DNA of 6,549 nucleotides. Origin: Nitrososphaerales archaeon (lineage in GTDB: Archaea; Thermoproteota; Nitrososphaeria; Nitrososphaerales; CADDZS01). The stretch spans positions 1 to 6,549 of the forward strand of contig JASHXQ010000122.1 in the NCBI GenBank assembly GCA_030043455.1, given 5' to 3'. Below are positions 1 to 6,331 of the stretch, piece after piece (position 1 is the first letter of the stretch; each line of letters opens with the position of its first letter). A program made the position numbers and the translations under genes. A model generated the notes under the pieces. It was not told the origin of the DNA, searched no databases, and saw nothing but the letters and a program-made list of their open reading frames with translations.

Positions 1-903
1 CGCAGCTCTATAGGTCATCATTCTGGAGCTCTCCAGATCCAACGAAATCTTCGCGATCTCTCGCTGGACGAGCTGGTGTTTTCCGATCTTCTTTTTGTGT
101 TGGACCCTTTCTTTCGCACAACGCACTGCTTCGTCCAGACAATCTTGCAGCACTCCCACGCTCCCGGCTGCGACGGACAATCTCCCGCTCATCAACGCCG
201 TATATGCAACGCTCAGACCTTTTCCAGGAGGTCCCAGCATGTTGTCCTTTGGCACCTTGCAATCGGTGAAATAGAGAAGTCCAGTGTCGGACGTGGGCAG
301 GCCGAGCTTATGTTCGATCGGTTCTGCCGAGAAACCCTCTGCCTTGGTCTCTACCAAAAAGGCGCACATGCCCTCCGATTTGCCCTTGGGATACGCGAAG
401 ACAATCGCGAGATCCGCAATGGACCCGTTGGAGATCCAGGCCTTCTGACCGTTGAGATAGTAACTATCTCCTCTCTCTTCGAAAGTAGTTTTCATTGAGG
501 CAGGGTCAGAGCCGGCCGTGGGTTCGGTTAGACCGAATGCCATGATCATTTCCCCGGACGTGGTTTTTGGCAGATAACGTTCCTTTTGCTCGTCCGTGCC
601 CCACTTTTGCAACGTGCTTTGCCCGAGAGAAACATGCCCAGAGAAAAATGTCCTAATCCCGGTACCCTCTTGTCCCACTCTTTCGAGGACCAGGGCATAG
701 GTAAGAGCGTCCGCCCCCTGCCCCTCGCCGTAAGCCCGAGAAATGGGCAGCCCCAACAGATGAGCTTCCTTGAAAATAGGGAGCACCAGGTCGTTAAACC
801 GGCGCTCGAGATAGAAGCGATCTTCAATAGGCCGGATTTTCCGGCAGGTTTCATCCACCACTCCTAGGAGAAGCTTCTGCTCGTCGGTAAGATCGAAATT
901 CAT
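1..903 (-). CDS. Acyl-CoA dehydrogenase, C-terminus cut by window edge
   Basis: FAD flavoprotein that oxidises an acyl-CoA to the trans-2-enoyl-CoA and passes electrons to an electron-transfer flavoprotein. The frame is open for 301 codons from ATG at 903 to base 1; the family is usually about 380 residues, so some 80 are missing. Visible landmarks are the N-terminal helical domain (about 1-120), the signature FGLTEPTAGSD at 123-133, WISNG at 156-160 in the middle beta domain, and the start of the C-terminal helical domain with GRLSVAAG from 240. Gly240 sits where isovaleryl- and long-chain-type enzymes carry their catalytic Glu. The base should therefore be the Glu of the unseen C-terminal part, as in short/medium-chain and glutaryl types. 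The usual R-x-QFG flavin-contact segment reads RVQHKKKIG (266-274): Arg266 is kept but the Phe-Gly is replaced. ATG 903 gives the standard N-terminus (NFDLTDEQ); the ribosome site is weak. Substrate chain length cannot be fixed. Divergent from the M24 peptidase gene. Confidence 0.95.
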   Translation of the reverse strand, partial: MNFDLTDEQKLLLGVVDETCRKIRPIEDRFYLERRFNDLVLPIFKEAHLLGLPISRAYGEGQGADALTYALVLERVGQEGTGIRTFFSGHVSLGQSTLQKWGTDEQKERYLPKTTSGEMIMAFGLTEPTAGSDPASMKTTFEERGDSYYLNGQKAWISNGSIADLAIVFAYPKGKSEGMCAFLVETKAEGFSAEPIEHKLGLPTSDTGLLYFTDCKVPKDNMLGPPGKGLSVAYTALMSGRLSVAAGSVGVLQDCLDEAVRCAKERVQHKKKIGKHQLVQREIAKISLDLESSRMMTYRAA

Positions 904-915
904 CAAAACTACTGT

Positions 916-938
916 GCCTTTTGCAACACCCAAAAGGC
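916..938. repeat. Perfect 8-bp inverted repeat in divergent intergenic region (possible operator)
   Basis: Arms GCCTTTTG (916-923) and CAAAAGGC (931-938) are exact inverse complements separated by 7 bases. The repeat lies between two divergent genes, 13-35 bases upstream of the acyl-CoA dehydrogenase ATG and 33-55 upstream of the M24 peptidase ATG. It overlaps where core-promoter elements should be. A dimeric repressor binding here could control both genes. A T5 tract follows the right arm on the plus strand (939-943), so it also resembles a stem-loop terminator, but no plus-strand gene lies upstream to be terminated. The repeat is seen directly; the operator role is inferred. Confidence 0.5.
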
Positions 939-949
939 TTTTTCTTATC
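939..949 (+). promoter_or_regulatory. Weak T-rich TATA-like element before the M24 peptidase gene
   Basis: The T-rich stretch TTTTTCTTATC lies about 22-32 bases upstream of the ATG at 971. That is where an archaeal TATA box would sit for a leaderless or nearly leaderless transcript. No Shine-Dalgarno match is visible before that ATG, which agrees with a leaderless start. The match to the TTTATATA-type consensus is poor, so this is a positional inference. Confidence 0.25.
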
Positions 950-970
950 TCAAGATGACCGAGTCGCTTG

Positions 971-2086
971 ATGGCAAAGATCGACTCTCAAAAGCGAGCG
1001 AATAGAATTTTCGAACAGCTGGGAGACAGGGCTGATACTTTCATCATCGCAAACGGCACTGAGCCTCATCTTGATGCCTCTTTCTTCTACGTCACGGGCT
1101 ATTCGTACGGTCTTTTCGAGGGATCCTTTTTGATCGCCGAAAGAAACGGCAGCGTATCTCTGGTAACTTCGCTTTTGGAAGAGCCGATTGCCAGAACTTT
1201 CGAGAATGGGGTAGAGATCATCGCTGAGGGGAATAGAGAGAAGATGCTCGCAAGGTTGCGCTCGATGGCAGCAAAAGTTTCCCAAAAACCAATTGCACTA
1301 AATTCTGCGGAACTTACGTACAGCTCTTTTCTTCAAATCAAATCAGCCTTCAAAGGCTCCAAACTTTTGGACGAAGCTGGAGCTTTCGAGGCTGCCCGAT
1401 TGATTAAAGATGAAAACGAGATCGCTCTAATACAAAAAGCATGCACTATCGCTTCTAACACGTACAAGGAGATCCCTTCAATGCTTGGCGTGGGAGTTAC
1501 GGAGACCTCGGTATCCGCCAAGATGGCGTTCGATATGCAAAATGCCGGAGCAAACAGTGTAGCTTTTGATTCTATCGTTGCCTTTGGAAAAAATAGTGCG
1601 GAACCACACTATGCTCCGCATGAGGTCAAGCTGGGAAAAGGCCAGTTTGTGCTCTGCGATTACGGAGCAAAGTACCAGAGGTACAACTCTGATGTAACGC
1701 GTACACTTGTTTTCGGAAAAGCGTCGAAAAAACAGAAGGAAATGTACGAGATCATCCACCATGCCTTAGAGTTAGGAACGGAACTCTGCACACCTGAAAA
1801 CACCGGGGAATTTATTCACTCCAAGGTTGCAGAGTGGATTGATTCCACCGAGTACAAGGGCCGGTTCATTCACTCGCTCGGCCACTCACTAGGATTATCA
1901 GTGCACGATGGACCTGGCTTGTCTGTGCGGTACAAGAAGAAATTACTGCCAGGGATGGTGCTCACCGTGGAGCCGGGGATCTACGTTCCGGGTTTTGGCG
2001 GGGTGAGAATCGAGGATGATGTCCTCATTACGAAGAGCAAGCCCAAGGTGCTGACGAATGCCGCAAGAGAGCTCATCGAAGTCTAG
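971..2086 (+). CDS. M24-family metallopeptidase (Xaa-Pro dipeptidase/aminopeptidase-like)
   Basis: Predicted cytosolic di-metal peptidase of the pita-bread fold, 371 residues. It resembles enzymes that remove a residue before proline or cleave Xaa-Pro dipeptides. An N-terminal creatinase-type domain (about 1-135) is followed by the M24 catalytic domain (about 140-371). All five expected metal ligands are present: Asp230 in CDYGAKY, Asp241 in NSDVTRT, His305 in LGHSLGLSVHD, Glu334 in VEPGIY and Glu348 in RIEDDV. His213 (SAEPHY) and His312 match the usual catalytic histidines. A TTG codon at 968 is directly in front of the ATG at 971; I prefer the ATG. No signal peptide or membrane segment is seen. 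It is first in a plus-strand run with the glycosyltransferase (17-base gap) and uracil-DNA glycosylase. Family and active site are firm. Exact specificity is not, as the family also includes creatinase-like and non-proline members. Confidence 0.93.
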   Translation: MAKIDSQKRANRIFEQLGDRADTFIIANGTEPHLDASFFYVTGYSYGLFEGSFLIAERNGSVSLVTSLLEEPIARTFENGVEIIAEGNREKMLARLRSMAAKVSQKPIALNSAELTYSSFLQIKSAFKGSKLLDEAGAFEAARLIKDENEIALIQKACTIASNTYKEIPSMLGVGVTETSVSAKMAFDMQNAGANSVAFDSIVAFGKNSAEPHYAPHEVKLGKGQFVLCDYGAKYQRYNSDVTRTLVFGKASKKQKEMYEIIHHALELGTELCTPENTGEFIHSKVAEWIDSTEYKGRFIHSLGHSLGLSVHDGPGLSVRYKKKLLPGMVLTVEPGIYVPGFGGVRIEDDVLITKSKPKVLTNAARELIEV

Positions 2087-2103
2087 CTACCAGCCGGCGC
2101 AAA

Positions 2104-3279
2104 ATGAACGTAGCCTTCGGAGTATCTTCGGTTGGGCTTGGCCATGCTCGGCGTAGCCTCACTCTGGCTAAATATCTGCGGAAGGAAAGAAAAGATCTCG
2201 AAATAACCTGGTTCGCCGCAGAGCCAGTGATCACCTTCTTAGAAAAAGAGGGAGAGACTGTTCCCCCGGTGTGTCATCAGCTACGCTCGCTAAGCTCGGT
2301 AATGGAAGCAGGAGTTTCCTCTGGAAGGCTCCGCGACATTTCAAAGGTCGCAAGATCGTCAAGTTCCATTGCTCGACAGAATTATTTTCTTCTGAAAAGT
2401 GAGCTCGTTAACTGCAAGGCCCTCATTCAGGACGAATTCATTGAGACCCTCTTAGCTTTCATGTGGGAAAAGAATCCGTCGCTTCCCCAGCACCGGGTCC
2501 TCATAACTGATTATTTAGAGCTCCAATCCTCTGGGACATTGAACCCCCTGAGCCGATTGGTCAGCTGGTATGCCAATCGGATGCTGTGGAAAGGGTATGC
2601 GGCTTGTGCTCCCCGAATATTTGCAGACGATCTGGATTTGATCCCAGCCTCTTTGAAGGTGAAAGCTCAGAAAGTTTTCTCGGTAGTCGGCCCGATACTT
2701 CCCGATCCGCCTGCCGAGTCCAAAAGCGCTCTAAAAGAGAAGATTCTAACAGATCATTTCGGGGTCTGTGCTGACCATATGAAACTCCTAGTCATTGCTG
2801 TGGGAGGAACTGATATTGGTAAGTATTTGATTAGTTTCTTTGTTCAAAATCAAACAGAGCTTTCGGAGAAATTGAACTGTAATATTCTCGTCTTGCTCGG
2901 CCCGAGAATTGATGGAACAATTTTTGGCGAAGTGAAAGGTATTTGCTTGCGATTGCTCCCATTCTCTCCAAGTGTCATGGGATACTTCAAGGCCGCAGAT
3001 TGCGTCATCTGTCAAGCCGGAGCATCAACGCTGAATGAAGTCTTGGCCGTTGGGACTCCATGCGTGACCATTCCAATTTCTAATCACTTCGAGCAGGAAG
3101 CCAATGCAATGCGATTCTCGGAAAAATATGGCTTCGCAAGGTTAAGCTACGCAGATGTCAATGTACACGCGATAGTGAGGGCGGTTGAAAAGGCGACTAG
3201 TACAGAACCTCTTCCGGTAAATTTTTCCGCCAACGTGACTAAGGCTGGGGATTTGATCCTTCAGACTTTACAATCCTGA
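2104..3279 (+). CDS. GT-B fold glycosyltransferase, MurG/GT28-like
   Basis: Predicted nucleotide-sugar glycosyltransferase of 391 residues with the two-Rossmann GT-B layout. The N-terminal acceptor domain opens with a first strand and glycine loop, GVSSVGLGHARR (6-17), the G-x-GH-x-R type start seen in archaeal MurG-like transferases. The C-terminal donor domain begins near residue 228 (LLVIAVGGTDIG). It contains QAGASTLNE (304-312) and then VGTPCVTIPISNHFEQEANA (316-335), the segment that contacts the nucleotide-sugar diphosphate and base in GT28 enzymes. No transmembrane segment or signal peptide is evident, so it may act at the membrane face or in the cytosol. Donor and acceptor are unknown; glycolipid or surface-glycan synthesis is a guess from the family, and peptidoglycan is unlikely if the host is archaeal. 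The gene follows the peptidase by 17 bases without a clear ribosome site, which suggests co-transcription. Neither neighbour explains its role. Confidence 0.82.
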   Translation: MNVAFGVSSVGLGHARRSLTLAKYLRKERKDLEITWFAAEPVITFLEKEGETVPPVCHQLRSLSSVMEAGVSSGRLRDISKVARSSSSIARQNYFLLKSELVNCKALIQDEFIETLLAFMWEKNPSLPQHRVLITDYLELQSSGTLNPLSRLVSWYANRMLWKGYAACAPRIFADDLDLIPASLKVKAQKVFSVVGPILPDPPAESKSALKEKILTDHFGVCADHMKLLVIAVGGTDIGKYLISFFVQNQTELSEKLNCNILVLLGPRIDGTIFGEVKGICLRLLPFSPSVMGYFKAADCVICQAGASTLNEVLAVGTPCVTIPISNHFEQEANAMRFSEKYGFARLSYADVNVHAIVRAVEKATSTEPLPVNFSANVTKAGDLILQTLQS

Positions 3280-3302
3280 GTGAGTCGATATTGCCGCCTA
3301 CG

Positions 3303-3845
3303 ATGCAATCGCTGGACGCTGAGATTCTCTCGTGCACTTTGTGCAGACTTTGTGAGACAAGGACCCACGCCGTGCCAGGTTCGGGCGACGCAGAAAATCC
3401 GAAGGTGGTTTTCATTGGCGAGGGCCCGGGAAAAAATGAGGATTTACAGGGCAAACCCTTCGTAGGCAGGGGAGGTAAGCTGCTCGATGAACTACTTGAG
3501 AGTACGGGGCTGAAAAGAGAAGAGGTCTACATTACTAACATCGTAAAATGCAGACCGCCAAAAAATCGCAAACCCAAACCTGACGAAATTGAGATCTGTA
3601 CATGTCATTATTTGGAAAAACAGCTGGAGCTCCTGAAACCGAAATTAATCTGCACCTTGGGAGCCACAGCACTCCAATATTTTACGGGGCAGAAGGAAAT
3701 GAGACCGAACCATGGAAAACTGTTCAAAACAAAGTCAGACATTGCTTTGCTTCCAACTTATCATCCGGCGGCTATATTCAGGAACCGGAAGTTGAAAAAG
3801 TCTCTAGATGAGGACCTCAGAAAAATCTCAGTATTGATTGATTAA
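3303..3845 (+). CDS. udg: Family-4 uracil-DNA glycosylase (4Fe-4S type)
   Basis: Base-excision repair enzyme that removes uracil from DNA arising by cytosine deamination or dUTP misincorporation; 180 residues. The four cluster cysteines are visible: Cys11 and Cys14 (SCTLC), Cys83 (VKCRPP) and Cys99 (EICT). The 16-residue spacing of the last pair is the one I know from thermophilic family-4 enzymes. Motif A reads GEGPGKNED (39-47), with GRGGKLLDELL just after it, and the second active-site motif is TYHPAA (152-157). An in-frame TTG at 3291 would add four residues (MPPT), with a GTGAG six bases before it. I chose ATG 3303 because MQSLDAEI matches where homologues begin, but TTG remains possible. 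The gene starts 23 bases after the glycosyltransferase stop, so it is probably the last gene of that transcript. It ends 16 bases before the converging mutase small-subunit gene. An extra cysteine pair (Cys17, Cys101) is probably not part of the cluster. Confidence 0.95.
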   Translation: MQSLDAEILSCTLCRLCETRTHAVPGSGDAENPKVVFIGEGPGKNEDLQGKPFVGRGGKLLDELLESTGLKREEVYITNIVKCRPPKNRKPKPDEIEICTCHYLEKQLELLKPKLICTLGATALQYFTGQKEMRPNHGKLFKTKSDIALLPTYHPAAIFRNRKLKKSLDEDLRKISVLID

Positions 3846-3861
3846 CTCGGACTCCCTGGGG

Positions 3862-4395
3862 TTATTTAGATCGCCTACATCGCTTTGCACTCCTTCTGGA
3901 TTTTTTTGAAGAAGCAACGCGATCACTCTTTGGTTTTTCTTTCTTGGCGATCATCTTCCTATTTTCCTGAACGGATTTTTTGATGAAGTCGACGATTGTC
4001 TTCAATGATGTCCCGGGTCCGAAATTCCCATGAATGCCCATCCTCTCAAGTTTCGGTTTGTCCGAATCCGGAATAATTCCGCCCCCGATTACCACAATGT
4101 CGCCGCCCCCTTTTTCCTTCAGGAACTGGACCACCTTGGGGAAGGCTGTCATGTGTGCTCCATTGAGCAGGCTGAGTGCGACAATGTCCACGTCCTCGTC
4201 CACTGCCATCTGCGCGACTTGTTCTGGCGTAGGGAGCAGTCCTGAGTAGATGACCTCCATCCCTGCGTCCCGGAATGCGCGTGAAAGAACCAGCGCACCC
4301 CGATCATGACCGTCGAGGCCGGGCTTTGCTACCAGTATCCTGATCTTTCTCGCTTCAGGATTAGTGGGAGCATTTACGAGTTGGAGCGACGACAT
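3862..4395 (-). CDS. B12-binding small subunit of an acyl-CoA mutase (methylmalonyl/isobutyryl-CoA mutase family)
   Basis: Cobalamin-binding Rossmann subunit that supplies adenosylcobalamin to the separate catalytic subunit. Residues about 17-140 form the B12 domain. The loop DGHDRG (28-33) is the DxHxxG motif, and its His30 replaces dimethylbenzimidazole as the lower cobalt ligand. SLL (75-77) is the SxL motif and GGG (104-106) the glycine motif. After residue 138 there is a roughly 40-residue Lys/Arg/Ser-rich tail that ordinary small subunits (about 135-150 residues) lack. The start is uncertain. ATG 4395 gives 177 residues and has AGGA 11 bases before it. A GTG at 4425 would give 187 residues with no ribosome site. 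The gene lies 54 bases behind the large-subunit stop on the same strand and is surely co-transcribed. The tail contains an A7 run in coding sense (opposite T7 at 3901-3907) where a length error could alter the C-terminus. Substrate specificity resides in the partner subunit. Confidence 0.95.
   Translation of the reverse strand: MSSLQLVNAPTNPEARKIRILVAKPGLDGHDRGALVLSRAFRDAGMEVIYSGLLPTPEQVAQMAVDEDVDIVALSLLNGAHMTAFPKVVQFLKEKGGGDIVVIGGGIIPDSDKPKLERMGIHGNFGPGTSLKTIVDFIKKSVQENRKMIAKKEKPKSDRVASSKKSRRSAKRCRRSK
3901..3981 (+). terminator. Oligo-T tracts that may end the peptidase-glycosyltransferase-glycosylase transcript
   Basis: On the plus strand, 56 bases after the glycosylase stop, there is T7 (3901-3907), then T5 (3934-3938) and T6 (3976-3981). 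No strong hairpin precedes them. Archaeal RNA polymerase terminates at oligo-T tracts without a required hairpin, so these are reasonable stop sites. They lie antisense to the 3' part of the mutase small-subunit gene, two of them in its Lys-rich tail, because AAA codons read as T runs on the other strand. The tracts are seen directly; termination is inferred. Confidence 0.4.
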
Positions 4396-4449
4396 TCGAT
4401 ACTTTGTCCTAAATGGGTAAGACACATATTTGGAATTATTGTTCCATGT

Positions 4450-6201
4450 TTAGGCTATTACCGGCTCTTTCCAGCCGCCGAACACCTGTCTACCAACATC
4501 CATTATTTCTTGGAGCGTGGCATATGATTTGACCGCCTCCAGGATAGGGTAGATAGAATTGGCACCAGGATCTTCGAAGGCTTTTTTCAAGGCTTCCAAG
4601 GATTTCCTTACTTGACCCTCATCCCTCCGCTTCTTCAAGGTGCGCAGTCTCGTCACTGCTTTTCGCCGAAGCGCTTGATTGACCTTGAGATAATCGATTG
4701 ATTTCTCTTCGTTCGACTCGTATTTGTTTACCCCTACTACGAACCTTTTCCCGAGTTCAAGATCCCTCGCCCTGTGGTAGGAAGTGTTGGCGATCTCCCT
4801 CTGGATGTAGCCTTGTTTGATTGACTCGAGCACTCCGCCCAGCTGTTCGATCTTTTCAAAATAGACGTAGGCCTGCTCTTCCATCTCGCCCGTCAACCAT
4901 TCTAGGTAGTAAGATCCTCCCAACGGATCAATTACATCCGTTACGCCTGTCTCTTCAGCCAAAATTTGCTGGGTTCTTAGGGCAACAGTTACGGCGTCTT
5001 CGGTGGGGAGGGCCCAGGCTTCATCATAGGAATTGGTGTGGAGGGACTGGGTGCCGCCTAAGACCGCGGCAAGCGCTTCGATCGTCGTCCGGATGATGTT
5101 GTTGAGAGGCTGCTGCCAAGTGAGGGATACTCCCGAGGTTTGCGTGTGGAAACGAAGAAGCAGTGATCGAGGGTTCTTGGCCCCATACTTCTCCTTCATG
5201 ACAGTGGCCCAGATTCTTCTAGCCGCTCTAAATTTCGAGATCTCCTCGAAGAAATCCATGTCACAGTTGAAGAAAAAGGAGAATCTTGGTACAAAGGAAT
5301 CCACATCAAGCCCGGCATTTTTCCCAAGCTCCACGTACGAGAATCCATCTGCAAGAGTAAAGGCAAGCTCTTGCGCGGCGCTAGCTCCGGCTTCCCGGAT
5401 GTGATAGCCAGAGATGCTGATATAGTGCCAATAAGGCATTTTTTCCGTGCAGAAGACCATCAGATCCCTGATGATCCGGAGATGCGCATCCGGAGGAAAG
5501 GCCCACTCTTTCTGGGCAATGTATTCTTTGAGAATGTCTGTCTGCACTGTCCCCCTGAGCTTCTCTAGTGGGACGCCCTGTTCTTCACCTACTGCCGCAT
5601 ACATGGCCGTCAATACTGCTGCTGGAGCATTGATAGTCATCGAAGTGCTCACTTTATCCAGAGGGATGGATTCGAAGATTGTTTCCATATCCTCCAGCGA
5701 GGATACGGAGACGCCGCACTTTCCGACTTCCCCTTCTGCCCGATCGCTGTCAGCGTCAAATCCGTAAAGAGTAGGCATGTCAAAAGCGATCGAAAGACCA
5801 GTCTCACCCTCTTTGAGGAGATACTTGAGACGCTTATTGGTCTGATCGGCTGAACCGAAACCTGAAAACATACGCATGGTCCAGGGCCGGCCCCGGTACA
5901 TCGTAGGATAGACTCCGCGGGTATAAGGGAACTCTCCCGGTAGACCCAGATCGCGAGAGTACTCTAGATCCGCATTATCAACCGGGGTGTAGATCCGTTT
6001 CAGCGGAATTCCTGAGGGGTTTTCAAAAAGTTCCTTCCGCTCTGGAGTTTCCGAAAGAACTGGAGCTAAAACAGCTTCCTGCCATTTGCTAATTTTTTCT
6101 TTTAGAGCGCTGATTCTTTGAGGGCTGAAGTCCCCCCCTTTTTGTTCTCTTTTCTTATCCCTAAGTTCCTTGAGCTTCAAAGACCAAAAAGGATCGGTCA
6201 T
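4450..6201 (-). CDS. B12-dependent acyl-CoA mutase large subunit; residues point to isobutyryl-CoA mutase type
   Basis: Catalytic TIM-barrel subunit, 583 residues, of an adenosylcobalamin mutase that rearranges the carbon skeleton of a short acyl-CoA; the B12 domain is the separate downstream gene. Family landmarks are TRGVYPTMYRGRPWTMR (94-110), GLSIAFDMPT (135-144), STSMTINAPAAVL (185-197), SISGYHIREAGA with the catalytic His267, and further on GGTQSLHTNSYDEA. The specificity positions read Phe112 (RMFSGF), Ala139 (SIAFD) and Gln230 (YIAQKEW). The Phe/Gln pair, 118 residues apart, is that of isobutyryl-CoA mutase (Phe80/Gln198). Methylmalonyl-CoA mutase has Tyr89/Arg207, and 2-hydroxyisobutyryl-CoA mutase has Ile90/Asp117/Gln208. 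The likely reaction is isobutyryl-CoA to butyryl-CoA; generic annotation would say methylmalonyl-CoA mutase. ATG 6201 is chosen because GGTGA lies 7 bases upstream. A TTG at 6279 would add 26 low-quality residues. The small subunit follows by 54 bases. Confidence 0.94.
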   Translation of the reverse strand: MTDPFWSLKLKELRDKKREQKGGDFSPQRISALKEKISKWQEAVLAPVLSETPERKELFENPSGIPLKRIYTPVDNADLEYSRDLGLPGEFPYTRGVYPTMYRGRPWTMRMFSGFGSADQTNKRLKYLLKEGETGLSIAFDMPTLYGFDADSDRAEGEVGKCGVSVSSLEDMETIFESIPLDKVSTSMTINAPAAVLTAMYAAVGEEQGVPLEKLRGTVQTDILKEYIAQKEWAFPPDAHLRIIRDLMVFCTEKMPYWHYISISGYHIREAGASAAQELAFTLADGFSYVELGKNAGLDVDSFVPRFSFFFNCDMDFFEEISKFRAARRIWATVMKEKYGAKNPRSLLLRFHTQTSGVSLTWQQPLNNIIRTTIEALAAVLGGTQSLHTNSYDEAWALPTEDAVTVALRTQQILAEETGVTDVIDPLGGSYYLEWLTGEMEEQAYVYFEKIEQLGGVLESIKQGYIQREIANTSYHRARDLELGKRFVVGVNKYESNEEKSIDYLKVNQALRRKAVTRLRTLKKRRDEGQVRKSLEALKKAFEDPGANSIYPILEAVKSYATLQEIMDVGRQVFGGWKEPVIA

Positions 6202-6208
6202 AGCGCTG

Positions 6209-6213
6209 TCACC
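6209..6213 (-). promoter_or_regulatory. Shine-Dalgarno site of the mutase large subunit
   Basis: On the minus strand the bases read GGTGA, seven bases before the ATG at 6201, within GGGTGACAGCGCT. This matches the anti-Shine-Dalgarno end of archaeal and bacterial 16S rRNA. It decides the start in favour of 6201 over the upstream in-frame TTG at 6279. It is the clearest ribosome site in the window, whereas most other genes here lack one. Confidence 0.7.
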
Positions 6214-6293
6214 CTGTCTCTCTTTCACCCAGTTACTCGCTGGCTTATTTCTCGATTGTGGTTTTAGAGAACGAGACAATCAGCTTCATTTTT

Positions 6294-6301
6294 CTATAAA
6301 G
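6294..6301. promoter_or_regulatory. TATA-like element between divergent genes, readable on both strands
   Basis: The plus strand reads CTATAAAG and the minus strand CTTTATAG. With archaeal spacing of about 25 bases from box to start, plus-strand transcription would begin near 6320 and give a leader of about ten bases before the small protein's GTG at 6332. Minus-strand transcription would begin near 6270 and give a leader of about 70 bases before the mutase ATG at 6201. No clear purine-rich BRE is seen on either side. The element is visible; use in one or both directions is inferred. Confidence 0.35.
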
Positions 6302-6331
6302 CCCTCCTGTTAGGCTGGAAGGGGAATATTG

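Noticed and set aside
76..498. A 140-codon open frame on the plus strand
   Set aside because: It lies wholly antisense to the acyl-CoA dehydrogenase, whose translation shows canonical family motifs in every segment; the plus-strand translation has no recognisable composition or motif.
546..854. A 102-codon minus-strand frame and an 84-codon one at 8-262
   Set aside because: Both are in other frames of the same strand as the dehydrogenase, which is continuous from 903 to 1, so there is no frameshift or broken gene here.
916..943. Inverted repeat plus T5 as an intrinsic terminator
   Set aside because: No plus-strand gene precedes it, and on the minus strand it sits upstream of the dehydrogenase start, so an operator fits better.
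3846..3861. CCCTGGG palindrome in the convergent gap as a bidirectional terminator
   Set aside because: It has three-base arms around a single base and no stable stem; the nearby oligo-T tracts are a better candidate.
6202..6279. N-terminal extension of the mutase large subunit from a TTG at 6279
   Set aside because: The added 26 residues have no family resemblance, and a GGTGA site seven bases before ATG 6201 supports the shorter form.
6245..6289. A 14-codon upstream frame (ATG at 6289, minus strand) before the mutase gene
   Set aside because: It would begin upstream of the transcription start predicted from the TATA-like box and has no ribosome site; nothing marks it as translated.
6202..6331. 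Cobalamin riboswitch upstream of the B12 mutase
   Set aside because: The likely leader is about 70 bases, too short for a cobalamin aptamer, and I could not find a B12-box-like segment.
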